A DNA stretch of 61,122 nt from Proteiniclasticum sediminis (lineage in GTDB: Bacteria > Bacillota > Clostridia > Clostridiales > Clostridiaceae). Shown piece after piece: positions 47,004 through 55,388 of the stretch. The DNA is taken from contig NZ_JAGSCS010000016.1 of NCBI RefSeq assembly GCF_018128025.1, positions 1 through 61,122 of the forward strand, read 5' to 3'. The first letter of the stretch is position 1; the number at the start of each line of letters is the position of its first letter. A model generated the notes under the pieces. The model did not search any database. It saw only the letters and a list, made by a program, of their open reading frames with translations, and was not told the origin of the DNA. A program made the translations under genes and the position numbers.

Positions 47004-47858
47004 ATGAACGTTCACCAGCAGGATCCCATCCACATCTACTATAAGGCCAGCCATTTTTCCGATGGCATGGGGGCCCATATCCACCACCTCTATGAAATGA
47101 TCTTCGTGGAGGAAGGGGTGGCGGAATTCGAAATCGGGGACAAGGTGGTCCACGTACGCCGCAACCAGATCATCTTTATCAGCAGCCTGGAGCGGCACTC
47201 CCTCCGGATTCTCCAGTACCCCTACAAGCGGACCGTCATCACCATGACCTCCGGCTTTGCGCTCTTTAACATCAAAGAGCCTGCTCTGGTGGCGATCCTC
47301 TCCCACCGTCCGGCGGATTTTCCTTACGTGTTTTCGCTTTCCGATGAACTCTCGAAGAAAATCAAGAGGCTTATGACGGACCTCATCAATGAATACGAGC
47401 TGAAGGACTATTTCTGGCTATCCCGATCCGCTGCCATCGTCTCCGGCATGCTCATCGACATCTACCGCTACAATCCCCACTACTTTGATGAGGTGGCGAG
47501 AAAGCAGGGGACCCCGGTGATCCTGGAGATTCAGAAGTACATCAGCGAGCATTTCCAGGAGGAAATCAGCCTGGAATACCTGGCGGAGAAGTTCTTCTTC
47601 AGTACGTCCTACATCAGCCGGAAGTTCAAATCCATCACCGGCTACAATCTAAAGCACTACATTATCCTCAACCGGCTGTCCTATGCCAAGGAGCAGCTTC
47701 GCTATTCCGGAAAGAGCATCTCCCAGATTGCGGAGGAATGCGGGTACAGCACCCTGAATCAGTTTACCAGAATCTTCACCCAATATGAATCTAAGGCACC
47801 TTCCGCCTATCGCCAGGAGTTCCATCAGGATCCCGCGGGGGCTGAAGCGGACTGGTAA
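47004..47858 (+). CDS. AraC-family transcriptional regulator
   Basis: A 284-residue regulator. The N-terminal ~100 residues form a cupin (HHLYEMIFVEEGVAEFEIGDKVVHVRRNQIIFISSLERHSLRI), the likely effector site. The C-terminal ~105 residues have two HTHs: EISLEYLAEKFFFSTSYISRKFKSITG and SISQIAEECGYSTLNQFTRIFTQYESKAPSAYR. AGGAGG precedes the ATG. Divergent from the liv operon, it most likely controls it, with the substrate or product as effector. Confidence 0.92.
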   Translation: MNVHQQDPIHIYYKASHFSDGMGAHIHHLYEMIFVEEGVAEFEIGDKVVHVRRNQIIFISSLERHSLRILQYPYKRTVITMTSGFALFNIKEPALVAILSHRPADFPYVFSLSDELSKKIKRLMTDLINEYELKDYFWLSRSAAIVSGMLIDIYRYNPHYFDEVARKQGTPVILEIQKYISEHFQEEISLEYLAEKFFFSTSYISRKFKSITGYNLKHYIILNRLSYAKEQLRYSGKSISQIAEECGYSTLNQFTRIFTQYESKAPSAYRQEFHQDPAGAEADW

Positions 47859-47988
47859 ACCTGGGATTTCGTGAATTTAAAAAACAGGGAAAACACGCCG
47901 GCAGAACCCTTCTAGCCCCATGCTCCCCCAAAGAAATTATGGTACAATAATTTTTGCCTGGAAACCCCAGGGACAAAGGAGAATACCG

Positions 47989-49011
47989 ATGATCGAATGG
48001 AAGAAAAGTGAAGCCTTGGATGAGGCCATGAAAAAGCTCCTGGAGTCTCTCCTGGAGGTCCGGGAGTATCTCGAAGAAATCACGCCGTTCAACGGAGAAA
48101 TCCTGACCCCTGCCCGGGAAAAGCAGCTGAAAGGTATCCTGCTTTCCCATGGGCTCCCTTCAGCCATCCGGCAGGATCCGTCAATATTGAAGGACAATCC
48201 TTATTTTCGAGACATCCGGCTGGATCAGGTGCGCAGCCCTTCTGTTTGGTATGAAAAAGCGGTGATCAAGAAACGCACCGTACTGAACACGGATTTTTTG
48301 CGTCCTGTGGGGACTTATCTCCTCCATGAGCATCCCCTGGGCTATTTTGATGAGGACCTGGAGATTCCTGTTCTAAAAGAAAAGGGCAAAGTCTGGATGT
48401 CCCCCGTGGTGAGCGAAATTCAAAGCATGGACGACGGGGTGAAAAAAGGCTGGGGCCGCTGCATGACCATGGGGCTGGGCCTCGGATTCCTTCCCTATCT
48501 CTGGCTCCTGAAGGATGAGGTGAAAAGCGTCACCGTGGTGGAACGAAACCCCCATGTCATCGAGCTTTTCAACACCTATATCCGGCCCCAGTTTCCCCCG
48601 GAAAAGGAACTGACCATCCTCTGCGGCGATGCTTTGGACTATTATAATGAACCCTTTCTTTCCCAGTTCGACTACAGTTATGTGGACTTCTGGGAGTCCA
48701 CGGAGGACGGTCTTGCGGCCTACATCAAGCTTCAGGAAAAGAAGGTCTTAGCTCCCCGTGTGGACTTTTGGATTGAAGACGCCATCCTTCAGGATGTAAA
48801 GCACGTGGTGGCGCTTTATCTTCTTAACCACTACCGGGGCGGCCGCATCGCGGACTTCATCGCCGGTCAGGAGGGTCTCATGCAGACAGTGGCCAAGAAA
48901 GCCAACCGGTTCTTCAAGAGCCGGCAGGATGTCCTATCCACAGAAGAGGAGCTCCTCTTTCTCCTCCACGATAAGGAAACCCTGAGAGCACTGCTCTCCC
49001 TCACCCGATAA
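47989..49011 (+). CDS. class I SAM-dependent methyltransferase-like protein
   Basis: A 340-residue protein. The centre (residues ~155-245) has a Rossmann-like core: CMTMGLGLGFLPYLWLL (SAM-loop like), VTVVERNPHVIELFNTYI with the acidic residue, CGDALDYY and YSYVDFWESTEDG. The pattern recalls spermidine synthase-like methyltransferases without the polyamine motifs. N-terminal 120 residues are helical and unassigned. Not in an operon. A TACAAT -10 lies near 47943, and AAAGGAG precedes the ATG at 47989. Confidence 0.7.
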   Translation: MIEWKKSEALDEAMKKLLESLLEVREYLEEITPFNGEILTPAREKQLKGILLSHGLPSAIRQDPSILKDNPYFRDIRLDQVRSPSVWYEKAVIKKRTVLNTDFLRPVGTYLLHEHPLGYFDEDLEIPVLKEKGKVWMSPVVSEIQSMDDGVKKGWGRCMTMGLGLGFLPYLWLLKDEVKSVTVVERNPHVIELFNTYIRPQFPPEKELTILCGDALDYYNEPFLSQFDYSYVDFWESTEDGLAAYIKLQEKKVLAPRVDFWIEDAILQDVKHVVALYLLNHYRGGRIADFIAGQEGLMQTVAKKANRFFKSRQDVLSTEEELLFLLHDKETLRALLSLTR

Positions 49012-49339
49012 TGCATTAATTCCCCAGAAATCCCTGGATACCGCCACCGGTGTCCAGGGATTTCTTAGGCTTATTCTTCTTTTCCAATTTTATTCATCAA
49101 AAGTCAAAATTTATTTTAATTATCCCTATTGTAGGCATTCAACACTTTCGTTATAATCTTCATGTATCTAAAAATCATATTATCAATCTATACATGATTT
49201 TGTTATTATATTTAATAATTCTGATATCACTATGTAAAAAGAGAAAAACATAACCAGACGCCGTAGATTTTGAAGTGATCGTTGAAAATGACGTGGCAAG
49301 ACGATGACTTCCGATCAATACATCCTCAGGAGGACAACA
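49012..49339. other. gene-free, AT-rich stretch upstream of carboxypeptidase
   Basis: After the methyltransferase terminator (49028-49063) about 240 bases are AT-rich with no ORF of note and no clear promoter pair seen; the carboxypeptidase promoter must be here. Confidence 0.5.
49028..49063. terminator. terminator after the methyltransferase gene
   Basis: AAATCCCTGGA / TCCAGGGATTT 11-bp stem followed by CTTAGGCTTATTCTTC. Confidence 0.8.
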
Positions 49340-50764
49340 ATGAAAGTCAAAACGTTCTTGGTCTCTCTTTTTCTTGCCTTTCTTTTCTCCGGAACCGTGG
49401 CTGAGGCCGCCACCCACTGCACCACCACCTCGCTGAAGCTTCAAACCACCAACTCTTCCTCCGCTTCCCCGATTCTGGAGATTCCCCGAGGGGCCCATGT
49501 GGAATCCCTGGCCATGGAAGCCAGCGGCTGGTCCCTAGTGTCCTACATGAATCGCCCCGGCTATGTCCATGGCAGAGACCTAAAAAAGCTTTCAGACTTA
49601 GCCAACTTCCCGGCTTCTGCAGAAAGCAATCCTTCCCTTAAAGTTCAAGTCTCCCAACGGGTCAACCTTCGTAAAGGCTCCTCGGTATCTGCGGAGCTGA
49701 TCCTCACCATTCCCCAGGGAGAACAGGCGGAATGGGTGAGCACCGAGGCCAATGGATGGTATCAGGTCACGTACAATGGACAAACGGGATTTGTCAGCAA
49801 TCGTTATGCCGTGATCCTCCAGCCTGGCAGTCTGCCCCTAACCCCAGATCCTCTTCCTGTTCCGGATCCGGTTACTATAGCTGTAGCTCCACCCGCGCCC
49901 ACCCCGAAGCCGGCTCCTGCACCGACACCAACCCCCGCACCTGCCCCAAAGCCGACTCCGGCTCCCACTCCTCCCCCGGCACCAGAGCCGGAGCCCCCGC
50001 TGCCTCCCATCGAGAATCCGGTACCCACTCCCCTTTCCGATGCCTATCAGCAGCTCACCCTCTACTACAGCACTGCCAAACTCACTCTGCATAAAGGGCC
50101 AGACGCGCGATATGAGTCCTTGGGAACGGTACCCAAAGGAATCCATCTTCGTTCCGAAGAGACTTCAGGCACCTGGCACAAGGTCACCTATCAGGGAAAC
50201 ACCGGATGGGTCAAGGGTAGCCTCCTGGGAAGTGGAACTGTCTGGATGGTGCAGGGGGTGATTATCGCCAATAAAGGCCATGGCATGAGTGCAAGCTTCG
50301 CCCCCGGGGAAAATCCCATAGCGCGGGCTTCCCTCAACGCTTTTGTCGCAGGGGCAAAACAGGCCGGGTTCAAGGCCAATGTTTTCTCGGGTTTTCGGAC
50401 GTACGCTTATCAGAAAGGTCTCTACAACCGTTACGTGGCAAAGGACGGTAAAGCTGTGGCCGACACCTATTCTGCTCGACCGGGATTCAGCGAACACCAT
50501 ACCGGTCTCGCCTTCGACATCGGGATCGATGGAATCACAGTCTCCAAGAGCCTCGGCACTCATCCTGGTGGAATCTGGCTGGCCGAAAATGCCCATCAGT
50601 ATGGTTTTGTCCGCTCCTATCCCGAGGGAAAGGAATCCATCACCGGCTACTCCTATGAGCCCTGGCACTTCCGATATGTGGGTGTAGATCTGGCCACTAA
50701 GGTCAAGAGCAGCGGCTTAACCCTGGATGAGTATCTAGGTACTGTAGCTCCCAATTACCGATAA
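49340..50764 (+). CDS. exported D,D-carboxypeptidase (M15B/VanY) with SH3b domains
   Basis: A 474-residue secreted peptidoglycan enzyme. Signal peptide MKVKTFLVSLFLAFLFSGT ends about AEA. Three SH3b segments bind the wall: residues ~30-85, ~105-165 (VNLRKGSSVSAELILTIPQG) and ~250-305 after a Pro-rich linker. The C-terminus is a VanY/M15B peptidase: SEHHTGLAFDIG (zinc His/Asp) and EPWHFRYVG (His). It trims the terminal D-Ala of stem peptides. AGGAGG precedes the ATG at 49340. Ends the host part before the conjugative element. Confidence 0.92.
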   Translation: MKVKTFLVSLFLAFLFSGTVAEAATHCTTTSLKLQTTNSSSASPILEIPRGAHVESLAMEASGWSLVSYMNRPGYVHGRDLKKLSDLANFPASAESNPSLKVQVSQRVNLRKGSSVSAELILTIPQGEQAEWVSTEANGWYQVTYNGQTGFVSNRYAVILQPGSLPLTPDPLPVPDPVTIAVAPPAPTPKPAPAPTPTPAPAPKPTPAPTPPPAPEPEPPLPPIENPVPTPLSDAYQQLTLYYSTAKLTLHKGPDARYESLGTVPKGIHLRSEETSGTWHKVTYQGNTGWVKGSLLGSGTVWMVQGVIIANKGHGMSASFAPGENPIARASLNAFVAGAKQAGFKANVFSGFRTYAYQKGLYNRYVAKDGKAVADTYSARPGFSEHHTGLAFDIGIDGITVSKSLGTHPGGIWLAENAHQYGFVRSYPEGKESITGYSYEPWHFRYVGVDLATKVKSSGLTLDEYLGTVAPNYR

Positions 50765-50804
50765 CCTTCTACAAACTTTGCAGTAATAGTAGTTAAGAAT
50801 ATTT

Positions 50805-50841
50805 AACGCTGAGGAAGCCTTCTGGTCTCTCAGCGTTTTTC
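50805..50841 (+). terminator. terminator after the carboxypeptidase gene
   Basis: AACGCTGAG / CTCAGCGTT stem followed by TTTTC. It marks the end of the recognisable host part. Confidence 0.85.
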
Positions 50842-50970
50842 ATTTTGCTTCTGAACGATATTTCGTTGCAAGATCCATCACTCAAAATTACTAAAGTTTG
50901 TAACGCAAATAGAAAATATTAGGACTGCAAAAAGCGAAGAACCCTGATTTCACTTGCTCCAAGGGTTCTT

Positions 50971-51028
50971 TGCCTTTCGTTGCAGTTTGCAACGAAAACT
51001 GCAACGAAAAATTTACCGTTGCATTCTA
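50971..51028. repeat. nested palindromic repeat, copy 1
   Basis: TTTCGTTGCA-GTT-TGCAACGAAA (50975-50997) is followed by a second inverted pair TGCAACG / CGTTGCA. Nearly identical, in direct orientation, to 52888-52942. The two copies flank the AbiE genes. Confidence 0.8.
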
Positions 51029-51245
51029 CATTGCGTAGGTATCCCCACATCATAAGTTCTCCTTCACAAAAGAGACAACATGAGAAAGAATATACTGGTA
51101 TCCACAGAGGCATCCATTCAAAACCTTTTAGTAATCGGCGATATCCATCGAATTTTCATCGATTTGTGTTTCTCCTTAGATTTAGTTTTCTGGATGCCCT
51201 CCAGATCAAATCCTACCGATGATATTGCTTAAACTCACATTTAAT

Positions 51246-51343
51246 ATTACACACAGGTTGCAAAATCCGTGTGTAATTTTTATTGAGATCCGGTCCTTTT
51301 GGCGGTATAATAAAATTCAAACACAGATATGCATTATCTGTGT
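51246..51343 (+). promoter_or_regulatory. AbiE promoter with two inverted-repeat operators
   Basis: -35 TTGAGA (51283-51288), 17-base spacer, -10 TATAAT (51306-51311). One inverted repeat ATTACACAC / GTGTGTAAT (51246-51277) lies upstream of the -35; another ACACAGATA / TATCTGTGT (51321-51343) covers the transcript start. Both share the ACACAG half-site. AbiEi antitoxins are known to repress their own operon through such repeats. Confidence 0.75.
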
Positions 51344-51370
51344 GTATATTTTACAAGCGAAGGTGAACGA

Positions 51371-51976
51371 ATGGACATCCGAAAACAAGTAAAAGAAGTC
51401 ATTATTCGTAAAGGCGGCATTGCAAAATCTGCTGATTTTGTCGCTTCTGGAATCAGAGCAGTTGATGTTGTTAAACTATGTAATGCCGGATTTCTAGCCC
51501 GTGTGCGTCATGGTTATTACGAACTTGCAGACAAAAGCTCCGTTTCTGAGGAACAGCTTCTCGCCACACTCATTCCAAAAGGAGTTGTGTGTGTTGAATC
51601 CGCACTTTTTCATTATGGCTACAGTGATTTTGCCCCACGCAAGTGGTCAATCGCAATTCCACGCTCTATGTCAAGGACAAAACTGAATGTGAATATTCTT
51701 GCTCTAAAGCCTTACTATATCCAGTCGGAACTGTATGAGTTGGGTAAAACCACAGATGAGTTTGGCGGCGTTACCCTGCCCGTATATGATCGCGAACGTA
51801 CCATTTGCGATTGTTTCAAATACCGTTCAAAACTTGACAGGGAAATTTTTAATAAAGCCCTCAATGCTTATGTTAACGATTCAAAGAAAAATCTAAAGAA
51901 CCTTTCTGTTTATGCAAAAAAACTTCGTGTGTATAAAAAGGTTACCGAGTTGATGGAGGTGCTTCTTAATGGCTGA
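51371..51976 (+). CDS. abiEi: AbiEi-like antitoxin
   Basis: A 201-residue AbiEi-type antitoxin. N-terminal winged-helix HTH (IRKGGIAKSADFVASGIRAVDVVKLCNAGFLARVRHGYYEL, ~10-50) binds DNA; the remainder fits the AbiEi C-terminal domain (GVVCVESALFHYGY ... ERTICDCFKYRSKLDREIFNKALNAYV). It represses the operon and counteracts the toxin. AAGGTGA precedes the ATG at 51371. It overlaps abiEii by eight bases and is part of the AT-rich element. Confidence 0.88.
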   Translation: MDIRKQVKEVIIRKGGIAKSADFVASGIRAVDVVKLCNAGFLARVRHGYYELADKSSVSEEQLLATLIPKGVVCVESALFHYGYSDFAPRKWSIAIPRSMSRTKLNVNILALKPYYIQSELYELGKTTDEFGGVTLPVYDRERTICDCFKYRSKLDREIFNKALNAYVNDSKKNLKNLSVYAKKLRVYKKVTELMEVLLNG

Positions 51977-52868
51977 TATGGCTGCGTCTTTGCTTGCACG
52001 ACTGAAAAACAAGGCCACCGAAAGCGGCCGAAGCTATCAGCTTTGTTTGCAGCTCTTTTGCCAAGAAGAATTTTTACGCCGTTTGGAGAAATCTAAATAT
52101 GCAGAAAATCTTGTGCTGAAAGGCGGCTTGTTTATTTATTCCCTTACCGACTTTGACAGCCGCGTAACCGTGGATATTGATTTTCTACTTCGCCAACTGC
52201 CAAACACACCGGAGCAATTGAAAGCTGTCTTGGAAGATATTATCGCTACACCTACCGGAAGTGACTTTGTTACATTTGAGTGTAAAGATATTTACCCCAT
52301 TGCTGTTGCCAAAAAATATGCTGGTATCGGCGCATCATTGGTTGCTTACATTAAAAACACCAAAACACCGTTCAGTATAGACTTCGGTGTAGGCGATGTC
52401 ATCGTGCCAAAACAGGAAAAACGAAAAATCCCTACACAGCTTTCCGATTTTGATGCTCCGACGGTTAATACATACTCTATTGAAACTACTATCGCAGAAA
52501 AAATTGACGCTATTCTGATCCTTATGGAATTTTCAAGCCGGATGAAGGATTACTTCGATATTTACTATATTGCCAATAAGTTTGATTTTGAAGGTAGGGT
52601 GCTTACGGAAGCGCTCAAAAAGACTTTTGAAAACCGTGGACATCGCTTTACCGTTGAACAATTTGAGCAAATCATGGGTTATGCCGATGATTCAGCTATG
52701 CAAAAGAAATGGAAAGCCTTTACCCGTAAAATAGATACTCCATCGGATGATTTTAGCACTGTACTCAAAACACTAAAGGCATTTCTATCAAAACCCTTTG
52801 CGGCGGCAGTTGAAGGAAAAGAGTTTGCTGACCAATGGTCGGCCAGAAACAATAATTGGCTAGAATGA
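51969..52868 (+). CDS. abiEii: AbiEii-like nucleotidyltransferase toxin
   Basis: A 299-residue AbiEii/MenT-family nucleotidyltransferase. The core motif is LVLKGGLFIY followed by TVDIDFLLRQL (metal Asp pair), with FSIDFGVGDVIV and TTIAEKIDAIL-RMKDYFDIYYI (Lys and Asp sites). Family toxins add nucleotides to tRNA acceptor ends or related targets, causing abortive infection. GGAGGTG precedes the ATG. Second gene of the AbiE operon, within two repeat copies. Confidence 0.9.
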   Translation: MADMAASLLARLKNKATESGRSYQLCLQLFCQEEFLRRLEKSKYAENLVLKGGLFIYSLTDFDSRVTVDIDFLLRQLPNTPEQLKAVLEDIIATPTGSDFVTFECKDIYPIAVAKKYAGIGASLVAYIKNTKTPFSIDFGVGDVIVPKQEKRKIPTQLSDFDAPTVNTYSIETTIAEKIDAILILMEFSSRMKDYFDIYYIANKFDFEGRVLTEALKKTFENRGHRFTVEQFEQIMGYADDSAMQKKWKAFTRKIDTPSDDFSTVLKTLKAFLSKPFAAAVEGKEFADQWSARNNNWLE

Positions 52869-52887
52869 AAGAGTTGAGAGATCTTGG

Positions 52888-52942
52888 CCTTTCGTTGCAG
52901 TTTGCAACGAAAAATGCAACGGAAAATTTTCCGTTGCATTTC
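52888..52942. repeat. nested palindromic repeat, copy 2
   Basis: TTTCGTTGCA (52890-52899) pairs with TGCAACGAAA (52903-52912); then a perfect 26-bp palindrome (52914-52939, ATGCAACGG / CCGTTGCAT around AAAATTTT). Same sequence with few changes at 50971-51028. Confidence 0.82.
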
Positions 52943-53198
52943 TTATTTATGCTTATTCCCACTCTCTGTTTTGACTTTTTCACGCGCTCCAGCGGGCTGT
53001 TTCACGCGGTTCTAAGGCATTATTTTCAGCTTTATTGATGCTTTTTCTCGTCTATTAAGGTCGATAGTACGCTTTTAGTACGGTTTTTTCACGCATCTCA
53101 GGCGTTAATTTTGTCTTCACTATTCTAAGTTTTGAACTATTATATCCCGCATAGACTTCTAAATCAATTTTATTATGTTAATATCTCACCTCTCTGCC

Positions 53199-53224
53199 AC
53201 CGCCTCTCTTGGGGCGGTTTTTTA
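53199..53224 (+). terminator. terminator or attenuator before the ParA operon
   Basis: ACCGCC / GGCGGT stem with 8-base loop followed by TTTTTT. It lies between a putative promoter (TATTAT, near 53140) and the first gene of the ParA operon, so it may attenuate. Confidence 0.75.
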
Positions 53225-53276
53225 TTGAAAGAAATCTCCAAAGTAAACTATCAAGTAAGAATCCAGGAGGGTCACA

Positions 53277-53621
53277 ATGGAAAATCAATTTTACGATCAA
53301 CAGTATCTGAAACTCTGCTCTATTGCAGATATAGAAGGAAGAGCCTTCGCTCGTACTGCATTAGAATCCTTTGCCGATCGAGAAAGTCTACAAATGTTTT
53401 TAAACTCGCTGTTTTACAACCATTCCATTATGGAGAGTGATCAGTTCGCCGTTTATCTTGGCCTGATGTATGAATTCATCGGGCAGGAAATGCCGGATGA
53501 TATGGACTGCTATATTGTCATGGATCAAGAGTCCAATATCTTTTTCAGCTACTTTCTTACGACATTGCTGAGAACCATTCTTAATCAGGCTGGAGGTGAT
53601 CACCCTTGCCCTGCCATGTAG
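53277..53621 (+). CDS. hypothetical protein upstream of parA
   Basis: A 114-residue acidic protein with no recognised family (QFYDQQYLKLCSIADIEGRAFARTALESF ... LGLMYEFIGQEMPDDMDCYIVMDQES). Helical throughout. AGGAGGGT precedes the ATG, and its stop lies inside parA, so it is translated with it. Probably a small accessory protein of the conjugative element. Confidence 0.7.
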   Translation: MENQFYDQQYLKLCSIADIEGRAFARTALESFADRESLQMFLNSLFYNHSIMESDQFAVYLGLMYEFIGQEMPDDMDCYIVMDQESNIFFSYFLTTLLRTILNQAGGDHPCPAM

Positions 53622-54427
53622 TTGCCATCGCCAATCAGAAAGGCGGTGTTGGAAAAACCACAACCTGTGCCAATCTGGGAATTGGTTTAGCCCAGGAAGG
53701 TCGAAAGGTTTTGCTGGTGGACTGCGATCCCCAAGGCAGCTTGACGATCAGCTTGGGTCATACTCAGCCGGATCAACTGCCAGTGACACTTTCCTCTGTC
53801 TTAGGAAAGACTATGAATGACACGGCACTTTCTCCCCAGGAAGGCATCCTTCATCATTCTGAAGGTGTGGATCTAGTGCCCGCCAACATTGAGTTGTCCG
53901 GACTTGAGGTCTCGCTGGTCAATGTGATGAGCCGGGAAAAGATTCTGAAGGAGTATCTTGATGGAATCAAATCTGGCTACGACTACATCCTCATAGACTG
54001 TATGCCATCTCTTGGCATGCTGACAGTCAACACCCTGGCCGCTGCAGATAGCGTTCTCATTCCTGTGCAGGCTCAGTACCTTTCTGCAAAAGGCCTGGAA
54101 CAGCTGCTTCAAACCATCAATAAAGTCCGCAAGCAAATCAATCCCAAGCTGAAGATCGATGGCATCCTGCTGACTATGGTGGATAACCGGACCAATGACG
54201 CCAGGGAAATAAGTACTCTTTTGCGGGAAACCTATGGAACCAAGCTGAAGGTGTTCGACTCGTCCATCCCCCACTCCGTCCGGGCGGCAGAAACTGCTTC
54301 CTATGGGAAAAGTATCTTTGCCCATGATCCCAAGGGTAAAGTGGCAGAAGCCTACAAAAATCTGACGAAGGAGGTGCTGAAACTTGAAACCCAGCGGCAG
54401 AAATCTAAATCTGACCTCCTACGATGA
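53606..54427 (+). CDS. parA: ParA/Soj-type partition ATPase
   Basis: A 273-residue partition ATPase. Deviant Walker A ANQKGGVGKTTTCANLG, Walker A' DCDPQGSLTI, and ILIDCMPSLGMLTVNTLAAAD. It starts at TTG 53606: GGAGGTGAT lies nine bases before it, and the start overlaps the previous gene's stop. Drives retention of the circular form of the element with parB. Confidence 0.93.
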   Translation: MPCHVVAIANQKGGVGKTTTCANLGIGLAQEGRKVLLVDCDPQGSLTISLGHTQPDQLPVTLSSVLGKTMNDTALSPQEGILHHSEGVDLVPANIELSGLEVSLVNVMSREKILKEYLDGIKSGYDYILIDCMPSLGMLTVNTLAAADSVLIPVQAQYLSAKGLEQLLQTINKVRKQINPKLKIDGILLTMVDNRTNDAREISTLLRETYGTKLKVFDSSIPHSVRAAETASYGKSIFAHDPKGKVAEAYKNLTKEVLKLETQRQKSKSDLLR

Positions 54428-55322
54428 GATCTTTCAGACCGAAGAAACCAGAATCGAAGCAACCCAAGAGAAGGTCATCGATATTCCTTTGACAGATTTG
54501 CATCCGTTCAAGAATCATCCCTTCAAGGTAACAGATGACGAATCGATGCTGGAGACCGCCGAGAGCATCACCAAGCATGGTGTTCTAGTACCAGTTATTG
54601 CCCGCCCACGTGACGAAGGCGGATATGAGCTGATCTCCGGCCATCGGCGCAAACGTGCCAGTGAGCTGGCCGGTAAGAAGACTCTTCCTTGCATCGTCCG
54701 TAATCTCGACGATGACGCTGCCACCATTATCATGGTTGACAGCAATATTCAACGTGAGAACATCCTGCCCAGCGAGCGCGCATTTGCTTATAAACTCAAG
54801 CTGGAAGCGTTGAAGCGACAGGCTGGGAGGCCATCGAAAGAAAATGCGGGCCAAGTTGACCCGAATTTTGATAGCCGAAGATCCAATGTGATTTTAGCCG
54901 AGCAAGCTGGCGAAAGTGTGAAACAAGTTCAGCGTTTTATCCGCCTGACAGAGCTTGTTCCTGAGCTACTCGATATGGTCGATACCAAGAAGATCGCTTT
55001 CAATCCGGCAGTTGAGCTTTCCTACCTCATGCCTCATGAACAGGTCCAGCTGATGGAAGCCATGGACATGGAGCAGGCTACACCTTCCTTGTCTCAGGCT
55101 CAGCGCTTGAAGAAGTACAGTCAGGATGGCAAGCTGACCTTTGATGTTATGACCGCCATCATGTCTGAGGACAAAAAAGGTGAATTGGATAAGGTGACGC
55201 TCACCGGCGAGAAGCTCAAAAAGTATTTTCCTAAATCCTACACCCCACAGCAGATGGAGGAAACCATACTTAAGCTGCTGGAGGGCTGGTCGCGGAAGCG
55301 CCAGCAATCACAGGAACGGTAA
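54384..55322 (+). CDS. parB: ParB/Spo0J-type DNA-binding partition protein
   Basis: A 312-residue ParB. The N-terminal CTPase box is PRDEGGYELISGHRRKRASELAGKKTLPCIVR and NIQRENILPSERAFAYKLKLEALKR; the HTH is in LAEQAGESVKQVQRFIRL. TTG start at 54384 follows AAGGAGGTG and overlaps the end of parA, giving coupling. The last 100 residues are unassigned. Confidence 0.92.
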   Translation: MKPSGRNLNLTSYDEIFQTEETRIEATQEKVIDIPLTDLHPFKNHPFKVTDDESMLETAESITKHGVLVPVIARPRDEGGYELISGHRRKRASELAGKKTLPCIVRNLDDDAATIIMVDSNIQRENILPSERAFAYKLKLEALKRQAGRPSKENAGQVDPNFDSRRSNVILAEQAGESVKQVQRFIRLTELVPELLDMVDTKKIAFNPAVELSYLMPHEQVQLMEAMDMEQATPSLSQAQRLKKYSQDGKLTFDVMTAIMSEDKKGELDKVTLTGEKLKKYFPKSYTPQQMEETILKLLEGWSRKRQQSQER

Positions 55323-55334
55323 TTCCCCTCCGTG

Positions 55335-55360
55335 GTGCTTCGATGAGAAGCGCTTTTTTT
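55335..55360 (+). terminator. terminator after parB
   Basis: GTGCTTC / GAAGCGC (one G-T pair) hairpin followed by TTTTTTT. It separates parAB from the replication gene. Confidence 0.85.
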
Positions 55361-55388
55361 ATTCAAATGGTCGAAAGGAGGGATGCAG

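Larger units (their letters stand above)
50842..51370. other. junction region before the AbiE module
   Basis: No gene of note. It contains a first copy of the nested palindromic repeat (50971-51028), a stray half copy TTTCGTTGCA (50861-50870) and the AbiE promoter with its two inverted repeats. The conjugative element likely begins somewhere here, but no attachment site could be fixed. Confidence 0.5.
52869..53276. other. gap between AbiE and the ParA operon
   Basis: No gene. It carries repeat copy 2 (52888-52942), three copies of TTTCACGC (52978-52985, 53000-53007, 53087-53094), a TAGTACG direct repeat (53065-53082 area), and a terminator/attenuator at 53199-53224 immediately upstream of the next gene. 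Confidence 0.6.
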
